DNA of 51,174 nucleotides, from positions 1 through 51,174 of the forward strand of contig NZ_JANJTZ010000006.1 in NCBI RefSeq assembly GCF_024710845.1, read 5' to 3'. The translations under genes and the position numbers were made by a program. The notes under the pieces are model-generated. The model saw nothing but the letters and a program-made list of their open reading frames with translations. It was not told the origin of the DNA and did no database searches. The DNA comes from Mesorhizobium sp. (GTDB taxonomy: Bacteria; Pseudomonadota; Alphaproteobacteria; Rhizobiales; Rhizobiaceae). This document shows positions 1 to 8,964 of the stretch, piece after piece (position 1 is the stretch's first letter; every line of letters begins with the position of its first letter).

Positions 1-339
1 GGTCGGCACCTCGGCGAGGCTGGCGGTGCGCATCGCTTCGCCGAAGCCAGGTAAAAGGCGCTCGCACACTTCCGCGGTCGCCTCCGGCGTCACGTCGCGC
101 GCCGCCGGACCGGTGCCGCCGGTGGTCAGGATCAGCGCGCATTTCTCCCGGTCGCAAAGTTCGACCAGCGCCTGCTCGATCGCCGCGCGGTCATCCGACA
201 CGAGCCGCTTTTCCGGCCGCCAGTCATTCGCCAGAACATTGGCGAGATAGGCTTCGATCGCGGGTCCGCCGCGATCCTCGTAGAGGCCGGCCGCGGCCCG
301 GTCTGAACTTACGACGATGCCGATCGCGATGGCCGTCAT
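1..339 (-). CDS. moaB: MogA/MoaB-family molybdenum cofactor protein (3' end outside window)
   Basis: The family adenylylates molybdopterin, the step before molybdate insertion, in the cytoplasm; MoaB paralogues may do the same or be inactive. Only the first 113 residues are present. The N-terminus reads MTAIAIGIVVSSDRAA, a Rossmann-like first strand, and residues around 82-97 read LTTGGTGPAARDVTPE, the GGTG plus D-x-T-P-E signature of this family. The ATG at 339 is chosen because the slightly upstream ATG is out of frame. It follows the hemerythrin-domain gene by 97 bases on the same strand, so it is probably the end of the nar operon. The context fits: NarG needs bis-MGD cofactor. MogA versus MoaB cannot be separated from this fragment. 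Confidence 0.85.
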   Translation of the reverse strand, partial: MTAIAIGIVVSSDRAAAGLYEDRGGPAIEAYLANVLANDWRPEKRLVSDDRAAIEQALVELCDREKCALILTTGGTGPAARDVTPEATAEVCERLLPGFGEAMRTASLAEVPT

Positions 340-436
340 GCTGCATGGCTCCCGTGACCGGGTAGACATTTCGTCGTGGCTGTTCCGTTTGCCCCGGCGG
401 CATTTCGGTCATGCAGATGTTCGAGCGCGTGCGCCA

Positions 437-1018
437 TCAGTGTGCCACACCGCGCCGCGCCTTCATGCCGCGTGCCATGGCGCCCAGATCGCCTCTGGTC
501 AGTCTGATCCTGGCGATGGCGAGAACGATGCCGTTCTCGATTGCCAGGTGACCGCCCTCGCTGGAGGCATAGGCTTGCATCAATTCACGCGCCGCGGAAC
601 TGACCTGAACCACCTCCGCGGACCGAACCGACAGCTCCGCAACGATTTTGTCGACGACGGATAGTGCTCGCCGGTGATCTTCCAAGAGCCGCGCGAACAC
701 GACGCCCAGATTGTCTTCCCGCAGTGCCCTGCGTCGGACGGCGGGAAATAGATCCATTTCCTCATCCTCGTGATCAAGCGGGACGTCATGACTGAGGAAC
801 GTCACGACCGTGTCGGCCTCTCGTCGGTCTACCTTGCCCGACAGGGCGAAGCGGCGCAGCGCTGAGCAGATCATTCGTTGGCGAACGTGGTCCGCAAAGA
901 TGTAGGCGAGCGGTTCGTCGAGGAGTGACGACGGCATCACCTCGACCAGCGGCAAGGTGCTGGGGCGGGGAGCATTGCGGTCGGTATTGCCTGTCGGTGC
1001 CGGATCAGGAATGGTCAT
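437..1018 (-). CDS. Hemerythrin-domain protein
   Basis: A 193-residue protein with a hemerythrin (HHE cation-binding) four-helix pattern. The likely di-iron ligands are the His of FADHVRQRMICSAL, the H-x5-H-E-D-E-E run in LSHDVPLDHEDEE, the H of LLEDHRR and the H-x3-E in EGGHLAIENGIVLAIARIRL near the C-terminus. Such proteins store or sense iron, oxygen or NO; in denitrifiers they are often linked to nitrosative stress. The start at 1018 has a good GGAGG seven bases upstream; an ATG at 1051 is possible but has no visible ribosome site and would deepen the overlap with the preceding gene. It overlaps the end of the Cys/His-tailed gene by 14 bases, so it belongs to the nar transcript. The exact substrate is unknown. 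Confidence 0.8.
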   Translation of the reverse strand: MTIPDPAPTGNTDRNAPRPSTLPLVEVMPSSLLDEPLAYIFADHVRQRMICSALRRFALSGKVDRREADTVVTFLSHDVPLDHEDEEMDLFPAVRRRALREDNLGVVFARLLEDHRRALSVVDKIVAELSVRSAEVVQVSSAARELMQAYASSEGGHLAIENGIVLAIARIRLTRGDLGAMARGMKARRGVAH

Positions 1019-1352
1019 GACAACCTCCGCCGCCGCACGAGCAGCCATCATGTGCGCTGCCGGAATGGGTCCTGGCGTCGCGAGCGAGCGACCAGGACAG
1101 CATGCGGGTCAGGCAGGCGCCAGCGGGATCGTCGGAGCGCTCGAGCGCGGTCATCAGACCCAGCCAGTCCTCGTCCGACGCCAACAGGGCGAAGCGTTGA
1201 ACGGCCCCGGTCACGTATTCGCCGATGCTCTCCCCGTGAGCATCCCGGGCTTCTTCCACCTGGGCGGCAAGTACAATGTCGCCGAGTTCCATCAATGTCG
1301 CCGTCGCCACGCTCTCATCGCGCAGCGCGCTCATTATGTTCCCGAGCAGCAT
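1005..1352 (-). CDS. Small protein with Cys/His-rich tail, nar operon
   Basis: A 115-residue protein I do not recognise as a named family. Residues 1-95 look helical and acidic (VATATLMELGDIVLAAQVEEA). The last 17 residues, DGCSCGGGGCHDHS preceded by SGSAH, hold three Cys and three His and look like a metal-binding tail. The start has AGAGGAAA upstream. It begins 12 bases after the parvulin gene ends and overlaps the hemerythrin gene, so it is cotranscribed with nar genes. The tail could carry iron, copper, nickel or zinc, or serve in delivery to a partner; this is inference. The start is well supported, the function is not. Confidence 0.65.
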   Translation of the reverse strand: MLLGNIMSALRDESVATATLMELGDIVLAAQVEEARDAHGESIGEYVTGAVQRFALLASDEDWLGLMTALERSDDPAGACLTRMLSWSLARDARTHSGSAHDGCSCGGGGCHDHS

Positions 1353-1364
1353 GGCATTTCCTCT

Positions 1365-2213
1365 CTATTGAACGAGTGGAGATGGGGAACCGGACAGTTC
1401 GATCCCGTCGATGACCGAACGGCCGGCGAGCATGGCGATGTAGTGGCGGATGGCGGTCCGCCTTACACGTTCGTCGAGATAGTCGCCGATCCGCCGGCGA
1501 ACAGCTTCGAAGGGCAATTGACGTCCCTCCTCGCGCCGATCGACGCGCACGATATGAAAACCGTAGCGGCTTTCGACCGGAACCTCGCGGATCGTGCCGA
1601 TTGGCATCGAGCCGAGCGCGGCTTCGAATTCGGGAACAGTCTGCCCGGGACCGATCTGGCCGAGATTGCCGCCGACCTCGCGCGATGGGCAGGACGAAAA
1701 CTGCCTGCAGAGTTCGGTGAACCGATGCGGCGTCTCCAGAAGCACCTCGATCAGGACCTCGGCCTCGGCGCGCGCCGCCACGCGCGCATCGCCATCGCCC
1801 GGCGCCGCGGCGATCAGGATGTGCGATACCTCGAACAGGTCCGGCGAACGGAACCGCCGCGGATTCTGCTCGTAGTAGCGCCGGCATTCGCCCTCACCCG
1901 CTGTCGGCGTCACCACCTCCTGCTCCACCAGCGTCCGGACGAGCGCCTCGTCGATCGTCTCTCGCCGGCCGGCATCGTCGGCCATGGGTTCGGCCTGCAC
2001 ATCCAGCCTGCGCGCCTCCTGGAGCAGCAATTCGCGGATGGCAAGGGCGCTGGCCGCGGCCGTCCATGCCTCGAACTGGGTCGGCGCCGGATGGTTCTGG
2101 ATCTCCTGCGCGATCGCCTCGCGCGGAATCGTGACGCCGTTGACGCTGACGATGCGGGGCTGAAGCCGCTTCCTCGGCGTGGCGACCGTCGGATCGATGC
2201 TGACCATGGCCAT
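1365..2213 (-). CDS. Parvulin-type peptidyl-prolyl isomerase (NifM-like) of the nar operon
   Basis: A 282-residue protein. Residues about 20-110 form a SurA/NifM-like helical N-domain (EAIAQEIQNHPAPTQFEA). Residues about 135-240 form a rotamase domain: VSHILIAAAP, then LCRQFSSCPSREVGGNLGQI, then GPGQTVPEFEAAL and YGFHIVRVD, the standard parvulin landmarks. There is no signal peptide, so it probably acts in the cytoplasm. Its ATG overlaps the narI stop by 1 base (TGA/ATG at 2213), showing translational coupling. NifM helps nitrogenase iron protein mature; a similar chaperone role for NarGH is a common inference in Brucella-type nar operons where a ppiC gene sits behind narI. The role is not shown by sequence alone. 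Confidence 0.88.
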   Translation of the reverse strand: MAMVSIDPTVATPRKRLQPRIVSVNGVTIPREAIAQEIQNHPAPTQFEAWTAAASALAIRELLLQEARRLDVQAEPMADDAGRRETIDEALVRTLVEQEVVTPTAGEGECRRYYEQNPRRFRSPDLFEVSHILIAAAPGDGDARVAARAEAEVLIEVLLETPHRFTELCRQFSSCPSREVGGNLGQIGPGQTVPEFEAALGSMPIGTIREVPVESRYGFHIVRVDRREEGRQLPFEAVRRRIGDYLDERVRRTAIRHYIAMLAGRSVIDGIELSGSPSPLVQ

Positions 2214-2917
2214 CACTCCGCGGGACCGAGGGTCCGTCGCGTGCGCACCACCTGGTAGCCGCGCCGCCCGAGATACCAGACCGGCGCCGACCAGATATGC
2301 ACGAGGCGGGTGAAGGGGAAGAGGAGGAAGATGGTCATCCCCAGCGCCAGATGCGCCTTGAAGATCGGATGCGCGTCGGCCACCAGCATCCAGGCGTCGC
2401 CGCGCAGCGTCAGTATGCCCTGCGCCCAGTTCATGAACTTGACCATCTCGTGGCCGTCCATGTGGCCGAGCGAGATCGGGATCGTCGCCAGGCCGAGCAG
2501 CAGCTGCGCGAAGAGGATGAGCAGGATGGCGGTGTCGGAGAACGACGACGTCGCCCGGATGCGCGGATCGAAGAGGCGCCGGTGGGTCAGCAGCGCGATG
2601 CCGACGAAGCACATCAGGCCGGCGATGCCGCCCGCCACAATGGCCAGCCCCTGTTTGAAGCCGTGACCGATGCCCAACGCGTCGAAGACGGCGATCGGCG
2701 TCAGCAGACCAACGAAATGTCCGACGAAGATCACCAGAATTCCCACGTGGAAGAGGTTCGAACCCCAGCGCAGCTGCCTGCGGCGCAGAAGCTGCGAGGA
2801 GCCGGACTTCCACGTATACTGCTCGCGATCGAAGCGGATGACGCTGCCGAGCAGGAACACGGTGAGGCACAAATAGGGGTACCAGCCGTAAACGGCGTGA
2901 TTGATGTAGCTGGCCAT
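2213..2917 (-). CDS. narI: Respiratory nitrate reductase gamma subunit (cytochrome b)
   Basis: The 234-residue membrane anchor that oxidises quinol and passes electrons through two b hemes to NarH. It has five membrane segments. Heme ligands are visible: NLFHVGILVIFVGHFVGLL carries two His in helix II, and DAHPIFKAHLALGMTIFLL followed by TRLVHIWSAP carries those of the last helix. The start MASYINHAVYGWYPY matches the usual NarI N-terminus and its ATG is 11 bases after narJ. The stop overlaps the next gene start. Length is as expected for the family (about 225-240). Confidence 0.97.
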   Translation of the reverse strand: MASYINHAVYGWYPYLCLTVFLLGSVIRFDREQYTWKSGSSQLLRRRQLRWGSNLFHVGILVIFVGHFVGLLTPIAVFDALGIGHGFKQGLAIVAGGIAGLMCFVGIALLTHRRLFDPRIRATSSFSDTAILLILFAQLLLGLATIPISLGHMDGHEMVKFMNWAQGILTLRGDAWMLVADAHPIFKAHLALGMTIFLLFPFTRLVHIWSAPVWYLGRRGYQVVRTRRTLGPAE

Positions 2918-2928
2918 GGCGACGCCTC

Positions 2929-3675
2929 CTACTTGCGCAGCGGGTTGACGGAATGGGTGATGATTGGCCTCTGCGGTGGCGGCACCGCGATGCCTTCCGC
3001 CGGCCGGCGGGCGGCGCGCATCCGGGAGGTCAAGCCATCCTTGCCGCAATCGGAGGCGGCGCCTGGACCGAACAGGACTTCCTCTTCCTCCCACGCCGCA
3101 TCGAGCGCTTCGAGATCATCCGGCTCGGGATCCGGTTCGGCGCGCAGCGCCGCCAGGGCAGCGGCGTCGAGCTTGGCCTTCGACAGGCTGACGAGAGCCC
3201 ACAGGACGGCTTCGTAGGGTGAGGACCGCTTGGCCAGTCGCTCGCGCAGCGCGGCAAAGACATGCGCCGGCTGGCCGATCAGTTCGATCGCCGCAGGCGC
3301 GTCGAGAAGTGCGGCATACTCGAGGAAGAGCGGCAGGAAATCCGGCAGTTCCTCGGTCGTCGGCGTGAACCCACCGTCCTCGTAGAGCTTGATCAGATCG
3401 ACCATCGCCTGACCGCGGGCGCGACTCTCGCCATGCACGTGCTCGAACAGGTGCAGCGAGAGCGACCGCGTGCGGTCGAACAGGAGGACGTAGCGCTCCT
3501 GCAGATCGTAAATGTCGCCTGAGGCGAGGTCGTCGACAAGCCGGTGCAGGGCCTTGCGTTCGGCACGGGGCAGAACGGCCTCACGGTCGATGACGGCCCT
3601 GATGTCGTCGCAGGCTTCGACCAGTTCAGGCGTCGGGTAGGACAGGAGCGCTGAAAGGGCTTTGAGTGTTTTCAC
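2929..3675 (-). CDS. narJ: Nitrate reductase molybdenum cofactor assembly chaperone
   Basis: NarJ binds apo-NarG and allows insertion of the iron-sulfur cluster and bis-MGD before the NarGH complex docks on NarI; it is not in the final enzyme. The 248-residue protein begins (G/V)KTLKALSALLSYPTPELV and has the family core YVLLFDRTRSLSLHLFEHVHGESR, given here in two parts: YVLLFDRTRSLSL and HLFEHVHGESR. The GTG start at 3675 overlaps the narH stop by 4 bases (GTGA), which decides it over an in-frame upstream ATG inside narH. The C-terminus has an acidic stretch (EEEEVLFG) followed by a basic Pro-rich tail. Confidence 0.96.
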   Translation of the reverse strand: MKTLKALSALLSYPTPELVEACDDIRAVIDREAVLPRAERKALHRLVDDLASGDIYDLQERYVLLFDRTRSLSLHLFEHVHGESRARGQAMVDLIKLYEDGGFTPTTEELPDFLPLFLEYAALLDAPAAIELIGQPAHVFAALRERLAKRSSPYEAVLWALVSLSKAKLDAAALAALRAEPDPEPDDLEALDAAWEEEEVLFGPGAASDCGKDGLTSRMRAARRPAEGIAVPPPQRPIITHSVNPLRK

Positions 3676-5198
3676 GAGCCAATCTCCATCGGGTTCTTCG
3701 CCTTGACTGCCGAACCGCCGAAGAGATTGACCGAGGTGTCGCCGGTCGAGCAGCCATTGCCGAAGGAGAAGCCGCAAGAGCCGCGAAGATCGAAGGCGTC
3801 TTCATTGACCTCGCGATGCGCCGTGGGAATGACGAAGCGGTCCTCGTAGTTGGCGATTGCCATGATCTGGTACATGTCCTCGATCTGCTGGCCGGTGAGC
3901 CCGACCTTGCGGGCGATGCTCTCGTCGATGACGCCATCGACGGTTTTTGCGCGCAAGTAGGCTCGCATGGCGAGCATGCGCTCAAGCCCAAGGGCGACCG
4001 GCTCCTCGTCGCCTGCGGTCAGCAGATTGGCGAGGTATTTGAGGGGGATGCGCAGCGAGCGCACGTCCGGCATGGCGCCGTCCATGCCCATCTTCCCGGC
4101 CTCCGCCGCCGACTGGATCGGCGAGAGCGGTGGCACATACCAGACCATCGGCAGGGTGCGGTATTCGGGATGAAGGGGGAAAGCGACCTTCCACTCCATC
4201 GCCATCTTCCAGATCGGCGAGATCCTGGCGGCGCTGAGCCAGGAGTCGGCTATGCCGTCCTTGCGGGCCTGGGCTATCACGGCGGGATCGTTCGGATCCA
4301 TGAATATCTTCATTTGCGCCGCATAGAGATCGGTCTCGTCCTTGACGCTCGCGGCCTCCTCGATCCGGTCGGCATCGTAGAGGATGACGCCCAGATAGCG
4401 GATGCGACCGACGCAGGTTTCCGAACACACGGTAGGCTGCCCGGCTTCGATGCGCGGATAGCAGAAGATGCACTTCTCGGATTTGCCCGACGACCAATTG
4501 TAGTAGATCTTCTTGTAGGGACAGCCGGAGACGCACATGCGCCAGCCGCGGCATTTGTCCTGGTCGATCAGGACGATGCCGTCTTCCTCGCGCTTGTAGA
4601 TCGCGCCCGAAGGGCAGGCGGCGGCGCACGCCGGGTTCAGGCAATGCTCGCACAGCCGTGGCAGATACATCATGAAGGTGTTTTCGAACTGGCCGTACAT
4701 CTCCTTCTGGATACCGTCGAAATTCTTGTCGGCGGAGCGCTTGGCAAACTCGCCGCCGAGAATTTCTTCCCAGTTCGGCCCCCATTCGATCTTCTCCATC
4801 CGCTCGCCGGTGATCAGCGATCGCGGCCGGGCGGTCGGGAAGGCTTCGAGTTCGGGCGCCTTCTGGAGATGCTCGTAGTCGAAGGTGAAGGGCTCGTAGT
4901 AGTCGTCGATTTCAGGCAGGTCCGGATTGGCGAAGATGTTGGCGAGGATCCGCCATTTGGAACCGATCCTCGGCTCGATCTTGCCGTTGCGCTTGCGCTT
5001 CCAGCCGCCGTTCCAGCGGTCCTGATTCTCCCAGTCCTTGGGATAACCGATGCCTGGCTTGGTCTCCACGTTGTTGAACCACGCGTATTCCATGCCTTCG
5101 CGATTGGTCCAGACGTTCTTGCAGGTCACCGAGCACGTGTGACAGCCGATGCACTTGTCGAGGTTGAGAACCATCGCAATCTGAGCGCGGATTTTCAT
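3672..5198 (-). CDS. narH: Respiratory nitrate reductase beta subunit (iron-sulfur protein)
   Basis: This 508-residue subunit carries three 4Fe-4S and one 3Fe-4S cluster between NarI hemes and NarG. The ferredoxin-type motifs are plain: CIGCHTCSVTCKNVW at the N-terminus, CEHCLNPACAAACPSG in the middle, then CRGWRMCVSGCPYKK, in which Trp replaces a Cys as in all NarH proteins and gives the 3Fe-4S centre, then CIFCYPRIEAGQPTVCSETC. The start MKIRAQIAMVLNLDKC is the family standard. It begins 13 bases after narG and ends overlapping narJ. Length and motifs show an intact gene. Confidence 0.98.
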   Translation of the reverse strand: MKIRAQIAMVLNLDKCIGCHTCSVTCKNVWTNREGMEYAWFNNVETKPGIGYPKDWENQDRWNGGWKRKRNGKIEPRIGSKWRILANIFANPDLPEIDDYYEPFTFDYEHLQKAPELEAFPTARPRSLITGERMEKIEWGPNWEEILGGEFAKRSADKNFDGIQKEMYGQFENTFMMYLPRLCEHCLNPACAAACPSGAIYKREEDGIVLIDQDKCRGWRMCVSGCPYKKIYYNWSSGKSEKCIFCYPRIEAGQPTVCSETCVGRIRYLGVILYDADRIEEAASVKDETDLYAAQMKIFMDPNDPAVIAQARKDGIADSWLSAARISPIWKMAMEWKVAFPLHPEYRTLPMVWYVPPLSPIQSAAEAGKMGMDGAMPDVRSLRIPLKYLANLLTAGDEEPVALGLERMLAMRAYLRAKTVDGVIDESIARKVGLTGQQIEDMYQIMAIANYEDRFVIPTAHREVNEDAFDLRGSCGFSFGNGCSTGDTSVNLFGGSAVKAKNPMEIGS

Positions 5199-5211
5199 CG
5201 ATGCGTTCCTT

Positions 5212-8200
5212 TCACTCGGCCGCTTGCGGCGTTTCGGAGGCCATCGCGTCCTTGTGCGGACGCTCCAGCCAGTCGACGTTCTTCACCTTGCGGATGATGA
5301 CGAACTCGTCGCGGTTGGTGCCGATCGTGCCGTAGTAGTTGAACCCGTAAGCGAGCTGCGCGTAACCGCCGATCATGTGCGTGGGCTTCAGCACCGCGCG
5401 CGTCACCGAATTGTGGATGCCGCCTCTGTTGCCGGTCATTTCCGAGCCAGGCACGTTCACGATCTTCTCCTGCGCGTGGTACATGAAGAGCGTCCCGTTC
5501 TTCATGCGCTGCGAGACCACCGCGCGGGCCACCAGCGCGCCGTTGGAATTGTAGGCTTCGACCCAGTCGTTATCGACGATGCCGGCCCTGGCCGCGTCGG
5601 TTTCGCTGAGCCAGACGATCGGTCCGCCGCGCGACAGCGTGAGCATCATGAGATTGTCGGTATACGTGGAGTGGATGCCCCATTTCTGGTGCGGGGTGAT
5701 GAAGTTGAGGACGATCTGCTTTTCGCCGTTCGGCTTCATGTCCTTCACCGGCTTGATCGTGCCGAGATCGACCGGCGGGCGGTAGACGCAGAACCCTTCG
5801 CCGAAGGCGCGCATCCACAGATGATCCTGGTAGAGCTGCTGCCGCCCGGTCAGCGTGCGCCAGGGGATGAGTTCGTGCACGTTCGTGTAGCCGGCGTTGT
5901 AGCAGACCTTCTCGCTCTCCAGCCCCGACCAGGTCGGCGCCGAGATGATCTTGCGCGGCTGCGCGACGATATCCCGGAAGCGGATCTTCTCGTCTTCCTT
6001 GGGCAATGCCAGATGGGCATGCTCGCGGCCCGTGGTCTTCGACAGAGATTCCCAGGATCTGACCGCGACTTCGCCGTTGGTTTCCGGGGCGAGCATGAGA
6101 ACGACCTCCGCCGCGTCGATGTCGGTGACGATCTTCGCCATCCCCTTGGTCGGACCTTCCTCGGTCACGACGCCATTCAGTTGCCTGAGAAGCTCGACCT
6201 CGTGGCCGGTCTTCCAGGCTATTCCCTTGATGCCGTTGCCGACTTTCTCCAGCAGCGGACCGAGAGCCGTGAAGCGTTTGTAGGTGTTGGGATAATCCCG
6301 CTCCACCACCGTCACGGTCGGCATGGTCCGTCCCGGGATCGGCTCGACCTCGCCCCGCTTCCAGTCCTTCACGTCATAGGGCTGGGCGATCTCGTTCTGG
6401 CTGTCGTGCATGATCGGATTGAGGACGACATCCTTCTCGACCCCCAGAACCTCGGGTGCGACGTCGGAGAACGCCTTGGCAATCCCCTTGTAGATCTCCC
6501 AGTCGCTGCGTGCCTCCCAGGCCGGGTCGACTGCCCCCGTCAGCGGGTGGATGAAGGGGTGCATGTCGGACGTATTGAGATCGTTCTTTTCGTACCAGGT
6601 GGCCGTCGGAAGCACGATGTCGGAATAGACGCAGGTCGTGGACATACGGAAATCGAGCGTTACGAGAAGGTCCAGCTTTCCTTCCGGCGCGTGCTCGTGC
6701 CAGGCGACTTCCGCCGGCTTGGTGCGACCTTCGACGCCGAGATCCTTGCCAAGCACGCCATGCGTCGTGCCGAGCAGATGCTTGAGGAAGTATTCATGGC
6801 CCTTGCCGGACGAACCGAGCAGGTTGGAACGCCAGACGAATAGGTTGCGGGGCCAGTTCTTCGGATTGTCCGGATCCTCGCACGACATCTTCAGCGTGCC
6901 GTCCTTCAGCGATTTGGCGACGTAGTCCTTCGCCTCCATTCCGACGGCTGCGGCATCCTTGGCCACCTGCAGCGGATTGGTCTCGAACTGCGGCGCCGAC
7001 GGCAGCCATCCCATGCGCTCGGCGCGAACGTTGTAGTCGATGATCGCGCCATCCCACGGTCCGGCTGGGGCCGTTGGCGAGACGAGATCGCCGACATTGA
7101 TGGTCTCGTAGCGCCATTGGTCGGTGTGTGCGTAGAAGGCGGAGGTCGAATTCTGCTGGCGAGGGGGCCGGCCCCAATCGAGCGCGAAAGCGAGCGGTGC
7201 CCATCCTGCCTGGGGACGCAGCTTTTCCTGCCCGACATAGTGCGCCCAACCGCCGCCTGACTGTCCCACGCAGCCGCACATCACCAGCATGTTGATGACG
7301 CCGCGATAGTTCATGTCGCAGTGATACCAGTGGTTCATGGCCGCGCCGATGATGACCATGGAACGGCCGTTGGTCTTTTCGGCATTGGTCGCGAATTCGC
7401 GCGCGACATGGATGATCTTGTCGCGCGAAACCCCGGTGATCCTTTCGGCCCAGGCAGGCGTGTACGGCACGTCGTCGTCGAGCGACTTGGCGACGTTGTC
7501 GCCGCCGAACCCACGGTCGACGCCGTAATTGGCGAGGAAGAGATCGTGAACCGAGGCGACGAGGGTTTCGCCGTCCGCAAGCATCAGTCGCTTCGCCGGA
7601 ACGCGCCGGTTGAGGACGCTGGCGTGTTCGGTGCTGACGAAATGGTCGTGCGCGATGTTGCCGAAATAGGGGAAGGCGACCTCGACCATATCGTCCCGGA
7701 TCTCGTCGAGCGACAGGCGCAGCCGCGTCCCGGCTCCGGAACTCTCCTTCTCCTCAAGGTTCCACTTGCCCTCTTCGCCCCAGCGGAAGCCGACCGAGCC
7801 GCGCGGAGCGACGATCTTTCCGCTGGTCTCGTCATATGCGACGGTCTTCCATTCGGGATTGTTGGTTTCGTCGAGAGCCTTGTCGAAGTCGGCGGCGCGC
7901 AAGAGCCGATCCGGGACGTAGGAATCGCCCTTCTTCACCAGCTTCACGAGCATCGGCATATCGGTGTACTGGCGGACATAATCCCGGAAGTAGGTCGCCT
8001 GCCGATCGACGTGGTATTCCTTGAGAATGACGTGGCCCATCGCCATGGCGAGGGCGGAATCGGTGCCCTGTTTCACCGACAGCCAGATGTCGCCGAACTT
8101 CGAGGCCTCGGAGTAATCCGGGCAGATCACGGCGCTCTTCATGCCGCGGTAGCGCGCCTCGGTGAAGAAATGCGCGTCCGGCGTGCGCGTCTGCGGCACG

Positions 8201-8964
8201 TTCGAACCCCACAGGATGATGAAGCCGGCATTGTACCAGTCGGCGGATTCGGGAACGTCCGTCTGCTCGCCCCAGGTCTGCGGGCTTGCCGGCGGCAGAT
8301 CGCAGTACCAATCGTAGAAGGACATGCACACGCCGCCGATCAGAGACAGGTAGCGCGAACCCGCCGCGTAGCTCACCATCGACATGGCGGGGATGGGCGA
8401 GAAGCCGAAGATGCGGTCCGGCCCGTGTGTCCTGGCAGTATAGGCGTTGGCGGCGGCGATGATCTCGTTCGCCTCCTCCCATTGCGCCCGCACGAAGCCG
8501 CCGTGGCCGCGCTTCTTTGTGTAGCTGTCGCGCTTTGCCGGGTTCTCGACGATGCTCTTCCAGGCTGCCACCGGCGCCATTGTGGCACGCGCCTCGCGCC
8601 ACAGCCTGACGAGGCGCGAGCGGATCAGCGGATACTTCACCCGGTTTCCGGAATAGAGATACCAGCTATAGGAGGCGCCGCGCGAGCAGCCGCGCGGTTC
8701 ATGGTTCGGCAAGTCCGGCCGGGTGCGCGGATAGTCGGTCTGCTGCGTCTCCCAGGTGACGATGCCGCCTTTGACGTAGATCTTCCAGGAGCAGGAGCCG
8801 GTGCAGTTGGCGCCGTGCGTCGAGCGCACGATCTTGTCGTGCTGCCAGCGCTTGCGGTAGCCGTCTTCCCAGGAACGGTCCTCCGACGTGGTGACGCCGT
8901 GACCGTTCGAGAAGGGCTCGGAGACCTTGTTGAAGAAGGTCAGCCGGTCGAGAAAATGGCTCAT
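5212..8964 (-). CDS. narG: Respiratory nitrate reductase alpha subunit (molybdoenzyme)
   Basis: The 1250-residue catalytic subunit reduces nitrate to nitrite at a bis-MGD molybdenum centre facing the cytoplasm. Near residue 50 the motif HGANCTGSCSWKIYVKGG provides the His/Cys ligands of the FS0 cluster. Around residue 220, DWYCDLPPASPQTWGEQTDV holds the Asp that ligates molybdenum in this family. The N-terminus (MSHFLDRLTFFNKV) has no twin-arginine signal, as usual for membrane-bound NarG. Its ATG overlaps the stop of the small membrane-protein gene by 4 bases. Full length, no breaks seen. Confidence 0.98.
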   Translation of the reverse strand: MSHFLDRLTFFNKVSEPFSNGHGVTTSEDRSWEDGYRKRWQHDKIVRSTHGANCTGSCSWKIYVKGGIVTWETQQTDYPRTRPDLPNHEPRGCSRGASYSWYLYSGNRVKYPLIRSRLVRLWREARATMAPVAAWKSIVENPAKRDSYTKKRGHGGFVRAQWEEANEIIAAANAYTARTHGPDRIFGFSPIPAMSMVSYAAGSRYLSLIGGVCMSFYDWYCDLPPASPQTWGEQTDVPESADWYNAGFIILWGSNVPQTRTPDAHFFTEARYRGMKSAVICPDYSEASKFGDIWLSVKQGTDSALAMAMGHVILKEYHVDRQATYFRDYVRQYTDMPMLVKLVKKGDSYVPDRLLRAADFDKALDETNNPEWKTVAYDETSGKIVAPRGSVGFRWGEEGKWNLEEKESSGAGTRLRLSLDEIRDDMVEVAFPYFGNIAHDHFVSTEHASVLNRRVPAKRLMLADGETLVASVHDLFLANYGVDRGFGGDNVAKSLDDDVPYTPAWAERITGVSRDKIIHVAREFATNAEKTNGRSMVIIGAAMNHWYHCDMNYRGVINMLVMCGCVGQSGGGWAHYVGQEKLRPQAGWAPLAFALDWGRPPRQQNSTSAFYAHTDQWRYETINVGDLVSPTAPAGPWDGAIIDYNVRAERMGWLPSAPQFETNPLQVAKDAAAVGMEAKDYVAKSLKDGTLKMSCEDPDNPKNWPRNLFVWRSNLLGSSGKGHEYFLKHLLGTTHGVLGKDLGVEGRTKPAEVAWHEHAPEGKLDLLVTLDFRMSTTCVYSDIVLPTATWYEKNDLNTSDMHPFIHPLTGAVDPAWEARSDWEIYKGIAKAFSDVAPEVLGVEKDVVLNPIMHDSQNEIAQPYDVKDWKRGEVEPIPGRTMPTVTVVERDYPNTYKRFTALGPLLEKVGNGIKGIAWKTGHEVELLRQLNGVVTEEGPTKGMAKIVTDIDAAEVVLMLAPETNGEVAVRSWESLSKTTGREHAHLALPKEDEKIRFRDIVAQPRKIISAPTWSGLESEKVCYNAGYTNVHELIPWRTLTGRQQLYQDHLWMRAFGEGFCVYRPPVDLGTIKPVKDMKPNGEKQIVLNFITPHQKWGIHSTYTDNLMMLTLSRGGPIVWLSETDAARAGIVDNDWVEAYNSNGALVARAVVSQRMKNGTLFMYHAQEKIVNVPGSEMTGNRGGIHNSVTRAVLKPTHMIGGYAQLAYGFNYYGTIGTNRDEFVIIRKVKNVDWLERPHKDAMASETPQAAE

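Noticed and set aside
957-2258. 433-codon plus-strand open frame
   Set aside because: Crosses three real minus-strand genes antisense; composition is that of a shadow.
3666-5297. 543-codon plus-strand open frame opposite narH
   Set aside because: Shadow of narH; no ribosome site or domain.
5224-6843. 539-codon plus-strand open frame opposite narG
   Set aside because: Antisense shadow of narG produced by high third-position GC; Arg/Val/Asp-rich with no family pattern.
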